Shown piece by piece: positions 43,355 to 52,216 of a stretch of 64,000 bases of DNA; position 1 is the stretch's first letter, and every line of letters starts with the position of its first letter. The stretch spans positions 19,257 to 83,256 of the forward strand of contig DAMAHZ010000007.1 in assembly GCA_031993545.1 (NCBI GenBank). The letters run 5' to 3'. The DNA comes from UBA1535 sp002323775 (lineage in GTDB: Bacteria; Bacillota; Clostridia; Tissierellales; Sedimentibacteraceae). The position numbers and the translations under genes were made by a program. Under the pieces are notes generated by a model. That model made no database searches. It was not told the DNA's origin and saw only the letters and a list, made by a program, of their open reading frames with translations.

Positions 43355-43741
43355 TTATTTAAAATCATAAAAAAATTTTTCAGCAACAGCAAAGGCTACC
43401 GCATAGTCTTTTTCATGAGATATGGTAATATTGATTTTATCTATACCCTTATCTCTTGAAATTTCTAAGGCTTTGTTATGTAAAAATATTTCTGGTTTAT
43501 CAAATTCATCTTTTATTATCTCTATGTCAGTTATATTAAAACCAGATATGCCTGTTCCTAAAGCCTTAGATACAGCCTCTTTAGCGGCGAATAATCCAGC
43601 AGCTGTCTGGGGATTGTAATGCCTTCTGCTTAAATAATCCTGTTCCTCTTGTGTGTAAATTTTATTTACAAAATTTTGATTTTCAATATTTTTTTCTATC
43701 CTATTAACCTGTACTATATCAATTCCTATACCAAATATCAT
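43355..43741 (-). CDS. acpS: Holo-[acyl-carrier-protein] synthase
   Basis: Transfers 4'-phosphopantetheine from CoA to acyl carrier protein. 128 aa. The Mg-binding GIGIDIVQVNRIE and the catalytic block LFAAKEAVSKALGTG are intact, as is the NITISHEKDYAVAFAV end. Divergent from upp. Confidence 0.96.
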   Translation of the reverse strand: MIFGIGIDIVQVNRIEKNIENQNFVNKIYTQEEQDYLSRRHYNPQTAAGLFAAKEAVSKALGTGISGFNITDIEIIKDEFDKPEIFLHNKALEISRDKGIDKINITISHEKDYAVAFAVAEKFFYDFK

Positions 43742-43785
43742 GTTGAACTCCTTTGAAAAAAATTATCACTTACAAATTTTTATAC

Positions 43786-43814
43786 TTGAATTATATAACA
43801 TATGGTGTTAAAAT
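43786..43814 (+). promoter_or_regulatory. Sigma-A promoter of upp
   Basis: TTGAAT (43786-43791), 17 bases, TAAAAT (43809-43814), in the acpS-upp divergent gap, about 95 bases before the upp start. Confidence 0.6.
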
Positions 43815-43914
43815 AAAATAAAAATTTTTACAAATTCTAATCACTATACAAAATATGTTTCCAATATTTGTATGAAATTAGCATTACAAAACTTTTAAAT
43901 ACAAGGAGATTTAT

Positions 43915-44547
43915 ATGCAAACAAATGTTACTCTAATAACACACCCATTAATTCAACACAAAATTTCAATTTTAAGAGATAAAAATACTACTTCCAAGGA
44001 TTTCAGAGAATTAACAAGAGAAATAGCAATGCTTATGGCTTATGAAGTTACAAGAAACTTACCCTTACAGGATAAACAAATAGAAACACCTCTATCGCCA
44101 ATGACTGGTAAAGAGTTATCCGGATATGATTTAGCAATAGTTCCTATTCTTAGAGCAGGACTTGGCTTAGTAGACGGAATATTAGATTTGATACCAAATG
44201 CAAAAGTAGGTCATATCGGACTTTATAGAAATGAAGAAACCTTAGAGCCTGTTGAATATTACTGCAAGCTTCCAAAGGATATACAAAATAGAGTTGTAAT
44301 TATAACAGAGCCAATGCTTGCAACAGGCGGTTCAATGATAGATGCTGTTAATTTACTTAAAAAGCATGGAGCAAAAAATATAAAATCAATGCACCTTGTA
44401 TGTTCAGAAATAGGAATAAAAAGATTGACAGAGGCTCACCCGGATATAGAAATCTATACACCGGTTATTGATAAATCACTAAATGAGAATGGATATATAG
44501 TTCCGGGACTAGGAGATGCCGGAGACAGACTGTTTGGAACTAAATAA
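43915..44547 (+). CDS. upp: Uracil phosphoribosyltransferase
   Basis: Salvages uracil with PRPP to UMP. 210 aa. TNVTLITHPLIQHKISILRDK, the PILRAGLGLVDG loop and the PRPP motif VVIITEPMLATGGSM are diagnostic, with the C-terminal PGLGDAGDRLFGTK. The usual VVLxDPMLATG has Glu in place of Asp here. AAGGAG before the ATG. Confidence 0.97.
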   Translation: MQTNVTLITHPLIQHKISILRDKNTTSKDFRELTREIAMLMAYEVTRNLPLQDKQIETPLSPMTGKELSGYDLAIVPILRAGLGLVDGILDLIPNAKVGHIGLYRNEETLEPVEYYCKLPKDIQNRVVIITEPMLATGGSMIDAVNLLKKHGAKNIKSMHLVCSEIGIKRLTEAHPDIEIYTPVIDKSLNENGYIVPGLGDAGDRLFGTK

Positions 44548-44561
44548 AAAATTGTAAAATT

Positions 44562-44606
44562 AATATAACACAGATTTTATATTTAAAATAAAAGCTGTGT
44601 TATATT
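44562..44606. terminator. Bidirectional terminator between upp and the cyclophilin gene
   Basis: AATATAACACAG (44562-44573) pairs with CTGTGTTATATT (44595-44606), extended inward by ATTTTAT/ATAAAA. AT-rich arms give T-runs on both strands between convergent genes. Confidence 0.65.
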
Positions 44607-44630
44607 TTATCTACGATAAATTAAAAATTA

Positions 44631-45149
44631 TTATACAGTTTCAGGATCTTCGAATTTTTCGCCAAAAGTATCTACTGTTACCTTTTTAATTCTTACTTCT
44701 TCCTTAGGTCTGTCCATTTGGTCAGTCTTAGAACTTGCTATCCTATCTACTACGTTCATTCCATCTATAATCTTTCCAAAAGCAGCATATTGTCCGTCAA
44801 GATGAGGTGAATTTCTGTGCATTATAAAGAATTGTGAACCTGCTGAATTAGGATTCATTGATCTAGCCATTGATAAAACACCATCTGTATGCTTTAAATC
44901 ATTTTTAAAGCCATTCATGGCAAATTCGCCTTTTATGCTGTAGCCAGGGCCTCCCATTCCTGTTCCATCAGGGCAGCCTCCTTGTATCATAAATCCCTTT
45001 ATTACTCTATGAAAGATTTTTCCATCATAGAAGCCCTTATTTATCAGAGATATGAAATTTCTAACTGTATTGCCTGCTATCTCAGGATAAAGCTCTGCTT
45101 TCATTATATCTCCATTTTCTAATTCAAATGTTACTATTGGTAGTGTCAT
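44631..45149 (-). CDS. Cyclophilin-type peptidyl-prolyl isomerase
   Basis: Accelerates proline isomerisation in folding proteins; no signal peptide, so cytosolic. 172 aa. FHRVIKGFMIQGGCPDGTGMGGPG, LSMARSMNPNSAGSQFFI and LDGQYAAFGKIIDGM hold the active-site Arg, Gln and aromatic residues. AGGAGG lies upstream of the start. Confidence 0.96.
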   Translation of the reverse strand: MTLPIVTFELENGDIMKAELYPEIAGNTVRNFISLINKGFYDGKIFHRVIKGFMIQGGCPDGTGMGGPGYSIKGEFAMNGFKNDLKHTDGVLSMARSMNPNSAGSQFFIMHRNSPHLDGQYAAFGKIIDGMNVVDRIASSKTDQMDRPKEEVRIKKVTVDTFGEKFEDPETV

Positions 45150-45249
45150 ATTTCCTCCTTATATTTCCAAACGCTATTTAAGCATCAATATTAATACTTT
45201 AACTTATAATTAAAAAAATTTCAATAGAAATATTTTTTCTTAAAAAGAT

Positions 45250-45279
45250 TTAACAATATTTAAAATATAGCATTATAAT
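45250..45279 (+). promoter_or_regulatory. Candidate promoter of the Cys-rich protein gene
   Basis: TTAACA (45250-45255), 18 bases, TATAAT (45274-45279). The leader would be about 155 nt. A CATACGAAT sequence near 45,395 resembles a sporulation sigma -10 but has no matching -35. The rest of the 290-bp gap shows nothing else. Confidence 0.45.
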
Positions 45280-45439
45280 AGTTAGATATAAAAAATGACT
45301 GGGGCTTACTAAAAAAAACTCCAAACTAAATTATATTACAAAAATCTATAAATATTCGATATTTCTTTCAAGCTTAGTAACAAGATTTTTACATACGAAT
45401 ATATTAAAAGTAACTTAATTTAATAGGAGGTAATTTTGC

Positions 45440-46462
45440 ATGACATGCTTAAACAATAATAACAACAATAGTAATTTAAGCAATAACAATAACAATAGCA
45501 ATGTCAGTCCCAGAACGAACATTATTAGAGAAAAATGCTGTATAGGTCAGACAGGATGCTCTTGGAGTGGAAATTTAGATGATGTGGTACTTGAGCCAGT
45601 TTATGTACAAAAAATATATGATGCAGCTTTATTTAATTTACAAGGAATTTCTTTTGCTCATGACCTAGCTTTTTCTCCTAGACTTCCAGCAGGCTCAACT
45701 GTTGTAGGAATAAACTTTATTAACATTACAAAATTCTTCGATCCAACGAACAGTGCTTCACCAGATAATTTTAGAATAAAACCTGAAACTGTTCTTCAAG
45801 GAGCTCAATTTGTTCAATGCGACGGACAGGACGAAAAAGTAGTTGGACCAGACGGAAAATGCTCACAAAAGATTATATATATAGATACATCGTGCTGTGA
45901 TGCTCTTGGTAGAGGAACTCCAGTATTTGGAAGTCAAAATATAACAATTCAGGGATTAGTAAGAATTGATATGGAAGTTAGATATACTGATGAGAATTCA
46001 AGCAGCTCTTGCCCTCTAACTCAAGTTTTGACAGCATTCTTCCCAATCAAAGCACCAGGAAATGGCGGAGACTTAGTATTGACTAACTTCTTCGAGCTTT
46101 GCGTTCCATCTGTATTTGAAGGAGCATTCTTCCCAAGATTTGCTGAGATATGCAACGCATTATTTACAGGAAGATTGATGACAAACAATCTTATAAGAGA
46201 CGTTTTCGTAACTGAAAATGGAACTGTAAGGGCTAATATTATAATTTCAATCTGTGTAAGCTGTGAAAAGAAAATTCTAGTACCTGCACAATTGTGTGTA
46301 CTTTCTACAGGATTTACTCAGCTATCACCAGAAACTGGAGCTATTTGCCCTACATTCCCATCATTATTCCCTAGACAAATTGATGAAAATTCAATTGAAA
46401 GCGAAGGCGGTAATAACGGAAACAATTCAAATTCAGGAAATAGACGAGGCTGTTGCTCATAA
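45440..46462 (+). CDS. Cysteine-rich hypothetical protein with Asn-rich ends
   Basis: 340 aa, no signal peptide and no family I recognise. The N-terminus has two runs of asparagine (residues 5-10 and 15-19) and the C-terminus ends GNNGNNSNSGNRRGCCS. Seventeen cysteines include CC pairs near the start, the middle (TSCCD) and the end, and a CVSC. The core is beta-rich. Size, Cys pairs and Asn/Gly ends recall spore coat or exosporium proteins, consistent with a spore former; this is inference. Its last 172 coding bases and terminator are duplicated at 51,320. Confidence 0.75.
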   Translation: MTCLNNNNNNSNLSNNNNNSNVSPRTNIIREKCCIGQTGCSWSGNLDDVVLEPVYVQKIYDAALFNLQGISFAHDLAFSPRLPAGSTVVGINFINITKFFDPTNSASPDNFRIKPETVLQGAQFVQCDGQDEKVVGPDGKCSQKIIYIDTSCCDALGRGTPVFGSQNITIQGLVRIDMEVRYTDENSSSSCPLTQVLTAFFPIKAPGNGGDLVLTNFFELCVPSVFEGAFFPRFAEICNALFTGRLMTNNLIRDVFVTENGTVRANIIISICVSCEKKILVPAQLCVLSTGFTQLSPETGAICPTFPSLFPRQIDENSIESEGGNNGNNSNSGNRRGCCS

Positions 46463-46550
46463 TATTTTTATTATATCAACCCTCATTAAGTATGACATAA
46501 TTAATAAATGCTATAAGAAAAAGCTATTGAAATTTCTCAATAGCTTTTTT
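46291..46550 (+). repeat. 260-bp direct repeat, left copy
   Basis: The 3' end of the Cys-rich gene plus its terminator. It is repeated at 51,320-51,579 with a single mismatch (T at 46,303 versus G at 51,332) and no gaps. The right copy then has one extra T in the T-run. Confidence 0.97.
46518..46550 (+). terminator. Terminator of the Cys-rich gene
   Basis: AAAAAGCTATTGA (46518-46530), loop AATTTC, TCAATAGCTTTTTT (46537-46550): a perfect stem with a T-run. Complementary A/T arms may also end transcription from the minus-strand transglutaminase operon. Confidence 0.88.
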
Positions 46551-46572
46551 ATTGTTACCAACAATAAATCTT

Positions 46573-48846
46573 CTAATTAGATTTATTGCTTAGCTTATAA
46601 ATAAAATATCTGAATTTGTCTAAAGAATTACCTAACTGATCTTTTAGAACCTTATGGTATTCTTCAAACTTTTGTATTTCTTCATTACTTGGGATTTTGT
46701 CCCCATACTTATTCCTTACATATATATCTGTTATTTCCCTTAACTGGATGAACTTATGACCAAGCTTATCGGTATATTCATGCAGGGTTTCACTAGGTTT
46801 TTTTGGATACTCTAAATAGCCAATTAATTGTAGTATTTCTTCATAAAGAATAATCACTTTTTTATTAGCAGGCAATGATTTCATGGTCAGTATCTTTTTT
46901 ATGTATTGTATTACAGCAAAGCAGATAAAGACCATTAGCGTAAGAAGTACTATAACCAAAAATCTTCTGTTATTTGAATTTTCCCTTGTTAAATCTTCAG
47001 TATTAGAATCATCATTTGATTCTTGTGAATTTGTAGTGGGTTTTTCATTATCTAATTCGTTATTTAATTCATTTTCCCAAATTTCCTCATCTACATTATC
47101 ATCTACATTATCATCTGCATTATCATCTTCATTATCATTTGCATTATAATTTGCATATACGTTGTCTGTCCTATATGCTGGAGTAGGTTCAAAAGTTATC
47201 CAGCCCACAGGCTCGATATAGGCTTCTACCCATGCATGGGCATTGCTTTGCTTTACTTCATAAGATCCACCATTTCTACTTCCATGAGCAATATACCCTT
47301 CAACATATCTACTTGGAATTCCTTCTAAACGTAAAAATATAGCCATTGCTGTTGCGTAGTAGGTGCAGTATCCTGCTCGCTCCTCGAACAAGAAATAATC
47401 TATAAACTCTTTTCCTTCAGGAATAATCGAAGTGTCTAATTTGTAGGCATAATTATTTAGAAAAAAAGATTCAAAAGCTTTTGCCTTCTCATAATTTCCT
47501 TCTACTCCGTGTATTATACTATCTTTAAGGTCTAAAGTACGCTGTGTTATCCTATCCATTGGAACTTGCAGGTAATCCTCTATATTTTCCAGATCCTCAT
47601 AAGAATTATTTATATCCATATTCAATGCTTCATAGTAAGTAGGAATTTGAAGTACTGTCAAAGTATAAGTTTCACCCGTATAGATGCCTTCAGGGACTTC
47701 CATTATATGATCTTTGTTTAAGCTAATTTGATCTTTACCTTCTATATTGACGGCTATTGTCATTAATGGACTGAACAATGTTTTAGAAGAGTAGTTTTCA
47801 AATTGAACTCTTATATTTCTTGTTTTATAATGTTCCGCTTCATATGTATTTTTATAATTAAACAGTTCATCTGAATTATATTCAACCATACTGTTTTCGG
47901 AAATTTCCCACATATTTCCATCATAGATATGTCTCACTGTACCTCTCAGATAAACAGGCTTACCTGCTTTCACATTCATAATAAGGCTAGTATCCGGTGA
48001 AATAGGGCCTCCTAGTCTTGAAGAATCAATTTGAAACCCTGTATTTGCAAAGTTAAAATTTAAAGCCTGATTTCCACTAACATTCTTATACCCATAATGG
48101 AAGATTTGTATATTGGGCATAATGGAATTAATTTGGCTTTCCATCCATGGCCAGTACAAATAGTTGTCGCTCTTAGGTAGGAGCAATGCTATTATTATAA
48201 TTAAAAAGCTATAAATTAGATTAGTTTTTTTCCATAACGGAAGTATATTAAAATAATCTTGCTTTGATGTTTCATTGCTTAAATGTATTTCTCTGTTAAA
48301 ATTTGAATAACCATTGAGTAAAAGAAAATAGAATAAAAACATAATTAAAGAAAAATATGCGTTATTTATATCTAAATACCAATAGTATATAAGTAGTGGA
48401 ATATATATAGGTAACAGAACCCATAAACTTCGCTTCAGTTTGAAAATAACAAAGGAAGTAAAAATTGAATACACAGATATAATTAGAATCCAATAAGGAA
48501 GTATATTCTCTTTTAAAATCACCTTGCCCATAAACATATTACTATAGATATTTTCTAACAACAATACAAATCTTTCCAAACATAGCTGAATATATGTTGC
48601 AAATTCAACGTTTACAAATCTTCCTATTGTTAATCCGATTATTAAAATAATAAAAGGAAGGAATAGGAATGATATTTTACGAACAATAAGCTTAGCATAT
48701 ATTGTTACAGCAAGTGCAATAAGTAGTTGTGTACCCAAAGTCAGTTCAAGCTGCATTATATTACCTGCAAGAGAAGCTAATGAAAAAACAAATATAAAAT
48801 ATATTAAATTTATTGTTTTGTTTTTATGAAAGGTGAATCTATTCAT
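46573..48846 (-). CDS. TgpA-type membrane transglutaminase-like protein
   Basis: 757 aa. Many membrane helices fill residues 1-230 and one more lies near 645. The extracellular transglutaminase core has catalytic C494 in GYCTYYATAMA, H537 in NAHAWVEAY, and WITFEPTP. Before the last helix is an Asp/Asn-rich low-complexity stretch built on 12-bp DNA repeats. Last gene of moxR-DUF58-transglutaminase, a common trio thought to act together at the cell envelope; substrates are unknown. Overlaps the DUF58 gene by 8 bases. Confidence 0.92.
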   Translation of the reverse strand: MNRFTFHKNKTINLIYFIFVFSLASLAGNIMQLELTLGTQLLIALAVTIYAKLIVRKISFLFLPFIILIIGLTIGRFVNVEFATYIQLCLERFVLLLENIYSNMFMGKVILKENILPYWILIISVYSIFTSFVIFKLKRSLWVLLPIYIPLLIYYWYLDINNAYFSLIMFLFYFLLLNGYSNFNREIHLSNETSKQDYFNILPLWKKTNLIYSFLIIIIALLLPKSDNYLYWPWMESQINSIMPNIQIFHYGYKNVSGNQALNFNFANTGFQIDSSRLGGPISPDTSLIMNVKAGKPVYLRGTVRHIYDGNMWEISENSMVEYNSDELFNYKNTYEAEHYKTRNIRVQFENYSSKTLFSPLMTIAVNIEGKDQISLNKDHIMEVPEGIYTGETYTLTVLQIPTYYEALNMDINNSYEDLENIEDYLQVPMDRITQRTLDLKDSIIHGVEGNYEKAKAFESFFLNNYAYKLDTSIIPEGKEFIDYFLFEERAGYCTYYATAMAIFLRLEGIPSRYVEGYIAHGSRNGGSYEVKQSNAHAWVEAYIEPVGWITFEPTPAYRTDNVYANYNANDNEDDNADDNVDDNVDEEIWENELNNELDNEKPTTNSQESNDDSNTEDLTRENSNNRRFLVIVLLTLMVFICFAVIQYIKKILTMKSLPANKKVIILYEEILQLIGYLEYPKKPSETLHEYTDKLGHKFIQLREITDIYVRNKYGDKIPSNEEIQKFEEYHKVLKDQLGNSLDKFRYFIYKLSNKSN
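47087..47156. repeat. 12-bp tandem repeats inside the transglutaminase gene
   Basis: About five to six imperfect copies of a unit close to ATCATCTNCATT (plus strand). They encode the repeated Asp/Asn tract. Copy changes would be in frame (4 residues each). Confidence 0.75.
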
Positions 48847-50035
48847 ATTTATGCTCCAATATATCCTTTATATCTGCATCGTAATCAACATGATAGATAG
48901 ATATATTTTCCTTTATCAAATTTTGTAGTATATTAACATCAGAAAATCCCGTATTATTTTTTTTATCTTCCACTAAAATAAAAGTGGCAGATGTATTTTT
49001 ATTTAATAAATCCATAGCTGCAGTGCCTACTTCTTTATTAAAATTGGGAGTAATAATAACAACATTTGAGTATTCGCTTATATCGACCATATTATTAAGT
49101 AATAAATCTTGAAACATTTTTTTGCCATTAGCTTTTAATTTAGCTAAGCTATCTAAAACTATTTTTAAATCATCTATTTCCTTGCTGTGAATTTCCACTG
49201 TTTTATCATGTTCCTGATAAAACAGCGTAAAGTCTATACTGTTATTTAAATAATAATCCATAATGCTTACTGCAATTTCTACTGACTTGTCTTCTAAACG
49301 TTCTTCAATATCCTCCTTGTAGGAAAATATACTATTATCTATAAAAATAAACTCCTTGAAACCACCAATGTCATCATAGACCTTAACCATAGGCCGTGAA
49401 TTTTTTGCTGCTAATTTCCAGTGTATAGATTTTAGTTTATCTCCCTGTACATATTCTCTAATAGTGTTTATACTAGATGTATCTTCAGACTTCCTGTATG
49501 GAGATGGAAATCTTCCTTCATAACTAATGAAATTATTTTTCAACGAAGATAAGCATATGACCTTTGGATATACCAAGAGGAATTCGTCACTACTTATATT
49601 CTTTTTTAACTTAAAAATTTTAAAAATATCTTGAACTGTAACTTCGATTTCACCAATGTTATAATATCCTCTTTTGGGGAGGTTTATAGTTGTAGAATAT
49701 TCATAAATCTTTCTTCCTAAAAGAGAGCTTACAATTCTTGATTTATTGCTGCTAATATTATGCTTTAATTTATTTTCTATAACTAAGTAAGGAATTAAAA
49801 AAGGTGTTCTGTTTTGGATTTTATAATATACAGTTATTGCATTATCTTTATAAAAGACTTCTTTTGGAATTGATATTTTACCATTTAGACCTATTACTGT
49901 AATCAAGGAATGAATAAAGGGAATTAACACAGACAGTAAAAAGGTATAAAACAATAAATAGAAAAGTTTCCCACCTATGAATACAACGAACACTAAAAGT
50001 AAGGAAAGCAATAAAAGGATTCCCCTTGTACTCAT
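48839..50035 (-). CDS. DUF58 domain protein
   Basis: 398 aa. Two hydrophobic helices at residues about 3-45, a beta domain, then the DUF58 core with SSINTIREYVQGDKLKSIHWKLAAKN and a vWA-like end (FIDNSIFSYKED). DUF58 proteins pair with MoxR ATPases in a chaperone-like module. Directly abuts moxR and overlaps the transglutaminase gene. Confidence 0.93.
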   Translation of the reverse strand: MSTRGILLLLSLLLVFVVFIGGKLFYLLFYTFLLSVLIPFIHSLITVIGLNGKISIPKEVFYKDNAITVYYKIQNRTPFLIPYLVIENKLKHNISSNKSRIVSSLLGRKIYEYSTTINLPKRGYYNIGEIEVTVQDIFKIFKLKKNISSDEFLLVYPKVICLSSLKNNFISYEGRFPSPYRKSEDTSSINTIREYVQGDKLKSIHWKLAAKNSRPMVKVYDDIGGFKEFIFIDNSIFSYKEDIEERLEDKSVEIAVSIMDYYLNNSIDFTLFYQEHDKTVEIHSKEIDDLKIVLDSLAKLKANGKKMFQDLLLNNMVDISEYSNVVIITPNFNKEVGTAAMDLLNKNTSATFILVEDKKNNTGFSDVNILQNLIKENISIYHVDYDADIKDILEHKYE

Positions 50036-50968
50036 TTATTTCACCGGAACCTTTACACGGTTTAGAACTTCTTGTAGGATTTCTTGTATAGACTTCTTTT
50101 CTATCCTTGCCTCTGAAGATAATTTCAGACGATGATTAAAAACAGGAAAAATCATATCCTTGACATCATCAGGGATTACATAATCTCTTTCATATAGATA
50201 GGCTCTGGCTTTTGAAACCTTTAATAAGTCAATTGAAGCTCTGGGACTTGCGCCTAATTTTAAATCCTTACAATTTCTTGTTTCATTTGATATATCGACA
50301 ATATAGTTTAAGATATCCTCATGAACTAAAAGTTTGTCTGACTCAGTCTGCATGGCATGTATATCTGCTTCTGTTGCTACAGGATGAATACCATTTGTGC
50401 TTTTAATTATTTCATTATTTTTTAATATAGCTACTTCATGGTTTTTATCTGGATAACCTAAGGATATTTTCATTAAAAAGCGATCAAGCTGTGCTTCTGG
50501 CAGAGGGAATGTTCCTTGATATTCCAATGGATTTTGAGTTGCTAGTACCATGAAGGGCTTATCTAAAATATAATGGTTATCTTCAGTTGATACTTCACCT
50601 TCCTCCATAGCTTGAAGAAGGCTGGATTGGGTCTTGGGAGATGTTCGGTTTATTTCATCCGCTAAAAATATCTGATTAAAGATAGGTCCCTTTTTAAAAT
50701 GAAAGCTACCGCTGTCTTTATTAAATACATTTATTCCAATTATGTCAGAAGGCATAAGATCTGGCGTAAACTGCACTCTTTTATATGAAAGGTCAATGCT
50801 TTTCGCAAGTGCTTTTACTAAGGTAGTCTTACCTACACCGGGGATGTCTTCTATTAGCAAGTGCCCTTTTGCTAATAGAGTGATCAGTACTAATTCTAAG
50901 GTTTTCTCTTTTCCAATTATAACTTTATTTAAGTTTTCCAATATTTTCAAAGCTGCTTTGTTTGACAT
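50036..50968 (-). CDS. MoxR family AAA+ ATPase
   Basis: 310 aa from the ATG at 50,968 (MSNKAALKILENLN); GAGGAGG lies 5 bases upstream, while the frame runs open to 51,010. Walker A is GVGKTTLVKALA and Walker B is IFLADEINRTSPKTQSSLLQAMEE; sensor 1 is ATQNPLEYQG. A chaperone-like ATPase that probably acts on the DUF58/vWA partner. First gene of the operon. Confidence 0.95.
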   Translation of the reverse strand: MSNKAALKILENLNKVIIGKEKTLELVLITLLAKGHLLIEDIPGVGKTTLVKALAKSIDLSYKRVQFTPDLMPSDIIGINVFNKDSGSFHFKKGPIFNQIFLADEINRTSPKTQSSLLQAMEEGEVSTEDNHYILDKPFMVLATQNPLEYQGTFPLPEAQLDRFLMKISLGYPDKNHEVAILKNNEIIKSTNGIHPVATEADIHAMQTESDKLLVHEDILNYIVDISNETRNCKDLKLGASPRASIDLLKVSKARAYLYERDYVIPDDVKDMIFPVFNHRLKLSSEARIEKKSIQEILQEVLNRVKVPVK

Positions 50969-51038
50969 GTTTCCTCCTCTGTTATACAACATGGCATATA
51001 AATATACCAATCTTCTATATAAATCTTAAGTAATTACT

Positions 51039-51067
51039 ATTATAGCAAATCGGATATTCTAAAGCAA
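51039..51067 (-). promoter_or_regulatory. Promoter of the moxR operon
   Basis: On the minus strand TTGCTT (51,067-51,062), 17 bases, and TATAAT (51,044-51,039) lie about 70 bases before the moxR start. Confidence 0.65.
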
Positions 51068-51153
51068 TGGTATATATTATATTAAGGGAAATTTTTGGCA
51101 AAAAAAGTTTTAAATTAATATAATTTTTTAAAAGCATATCAAGAGAGGGCCTC

Positions 51154-51276
51154 ATGAGAAAATTATTACTAATTATATTTATAATTTTTTTATTTTTGAC
51201 CTGATGTAGCAATGTACAAAAAGAATATATCACACCTAATAGTTACTATGTTGAATTATTAGTGCAATTACAGTAA
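51154..51276 (+). pseudogene. Dead 5' copy of the GerS-like lipoprotein gene
   Basis: Reads MRKLLLIIFIIFLFLT, then TGA at 51,202-51,204 in the lipobox, then CSNVQKEYITPNSYYVE and a second stop. The intact gene at 51,673 reads MRKLLLSVFIIFLFLSGCS and EYITPKRYYAE. The upstream 45 bases, including GAGGGC-TCATG, are also shared. Only about 40 codons remain. Confidence 0.85.
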
Positions 51277-51288
51277 AATAATATTAGA

Positions 51289-51317
51289 AAATACAGGCAT
51301 TTGTCGCCTGTATTTTT
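51289..51317 (+). terminator. Terminator after the dead lipoprotein copy
   Basis: AAATACAGGC (51289-51298) pairs with GCCTGTATTT (51306-51315), followed by TT. It ends two bases before the right copy of the 260-bp repeat. Confidence 0.75.
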
Positions 51318-51319
51318 AT

Positions 51320-51579
51320 ATTGTGTGTACTGTCTACAGGATTTACTCAGCTATCACCAGAAACTGGAGCTATTTGCCCTACATTCCCATCATTATTCCC
51401 TAGACAAATTGATGAAAATTCAATTGAAAGCGAAGGCGGTAATAACGGAAACAATTCAAATTCAGGAAATAGACGAGGCTGTTGCTCATAATATTTTTAT
51501 TATATCAACCCTCATTAAGTATGACATAATTAATAAATGCTATAAGAAAAAGCTATTGAAATTTCTCAATAGCTTTTTT
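51320..51579 (+). repeat. 260-bp direct repeat, right copy (3' fragment of the Cys-rich gene)
   Basis: Identical to 46,291-46,550 except for one base. It holds the last 172 coding bases (stop at 51,489-51,491) without a start, plus the terminator at 51,547-51,580. As a gene it is a 3' fragment. Confidence 0.97.
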
Positions 51580-51580
51580 T
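51547..51580 (+). terminator. Duplicated terminator in the right repeat copy
   Basis: Same stem as at 46,518-46,550 with one extra T in the T-run. It insulates the lipoprotein gene from upstream transcription. Confidence 0.8.
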
Positions 51581-51672
51581 ATGTATTTCAATATAAATTT
51601 TATTTTTCATTTCTATCATAAAAATATTTTAAATTAATATAATTTTGTAAAAGCATTTCAATGGAGGGCATC

Positions 51673-52179
51673 ATGAGAAAATTATTGCTGAGTGTATTTA
51701 TAATTTTTTTATTTTTAAGTGGCTGTAGTTATCTAAAAACAGAATATATTACACCAAAGAGGTACTACGCTGAGATTTCAATTAGCACACATCATAATTC
51801 AAATAATCAAGAAATCAAATATAACTTGAAAATACTGCAAAAGGATGATGAATATAAAATAATAATAAGCCATAATAATGTAAATTTTTTTATTCAATTT
51901 AATGATGGAAAATGTACACTGGTAAATGATAAATTCCCCGATAGTAAGATAGTAACGACAATACCTTCTCTTGAAAAGCTGTATAAAGAGATAAATCTTG
52001 ATAAATTCAACGGTTTAAAGAGCGTAAATTCTAATACTGTAGAAGCTTATGACTCTGATTACAAATATGTTTTGCAGTATGATAAAAAAAATTTCGCTCC
52101 GCAAAAATTAAGCATTTATAAAAATAATTTAATTATTAAAACTTTTGAGTATAAAAATGTTGAATTATACAAACACTAA
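51673..52179 (+). CDS. GerS/YdcC-like lipoprotein
   Basis: 168 aa from ATG 51673, with GGAGGG just upstream; ATG 51661 precedes that site. Signal MRKLLLSVFIIFLFLSGC with lipobox LSGC (C18). The rest is a beta-rich LolA-like pattern (DEYKIIISHNNVNFFIQFNDGKC; YVLQYDKKNFAPQKLSIY). In C. difficile and Bacillus, GerS or YdcC lie upstream of alr-ndoAI-ndoA; here ndoAI-ndoA follow but alr is absent. GerS is needed for cortex degradation in germination. Assignment is from context and fold pattern. Confidence 0.65.
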   Translation: MRKLLLSVFIIFLFLSGCSYLKTEYITPKRYYAEISISTHHNSNNQEIKYNLKILQKDDEYKIIISHNNVNFFIQFNDGKCTLVNDKFPDSKIVTTIPSLEKLYKEINLDKFNGLKSVNSNTVEAYDSDYKYVLQYDKKNFAPQKLSIYKNNLIIKTFEYKNVELYKH

Positions 52180-52216
52180 TTAAAAATTTGGAAAGGAGTA
52201 AAATTATTTTTTGATT

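Noticed and set aside
46296..46580. A 94-codon frame inside the end of the Cys-rich gene, and its twin at 51,301-51,621
   Set aside because: Out of frame with the real gene; both exist only because the 260-bp sequence is duplicated.
47087..47156. Regular repeats as a CRISPR array
   Set aside because: Units are 12 bp with no spacers and lie within a coding sequence.
51202..51204. TGA read as a recoded codon in the dead lipoprotein copy
   Set aside because: It replaces the lipobox glycine, a second stop follows 23 codons later, and the downstream domain is missing, so a dead gene is simpler.
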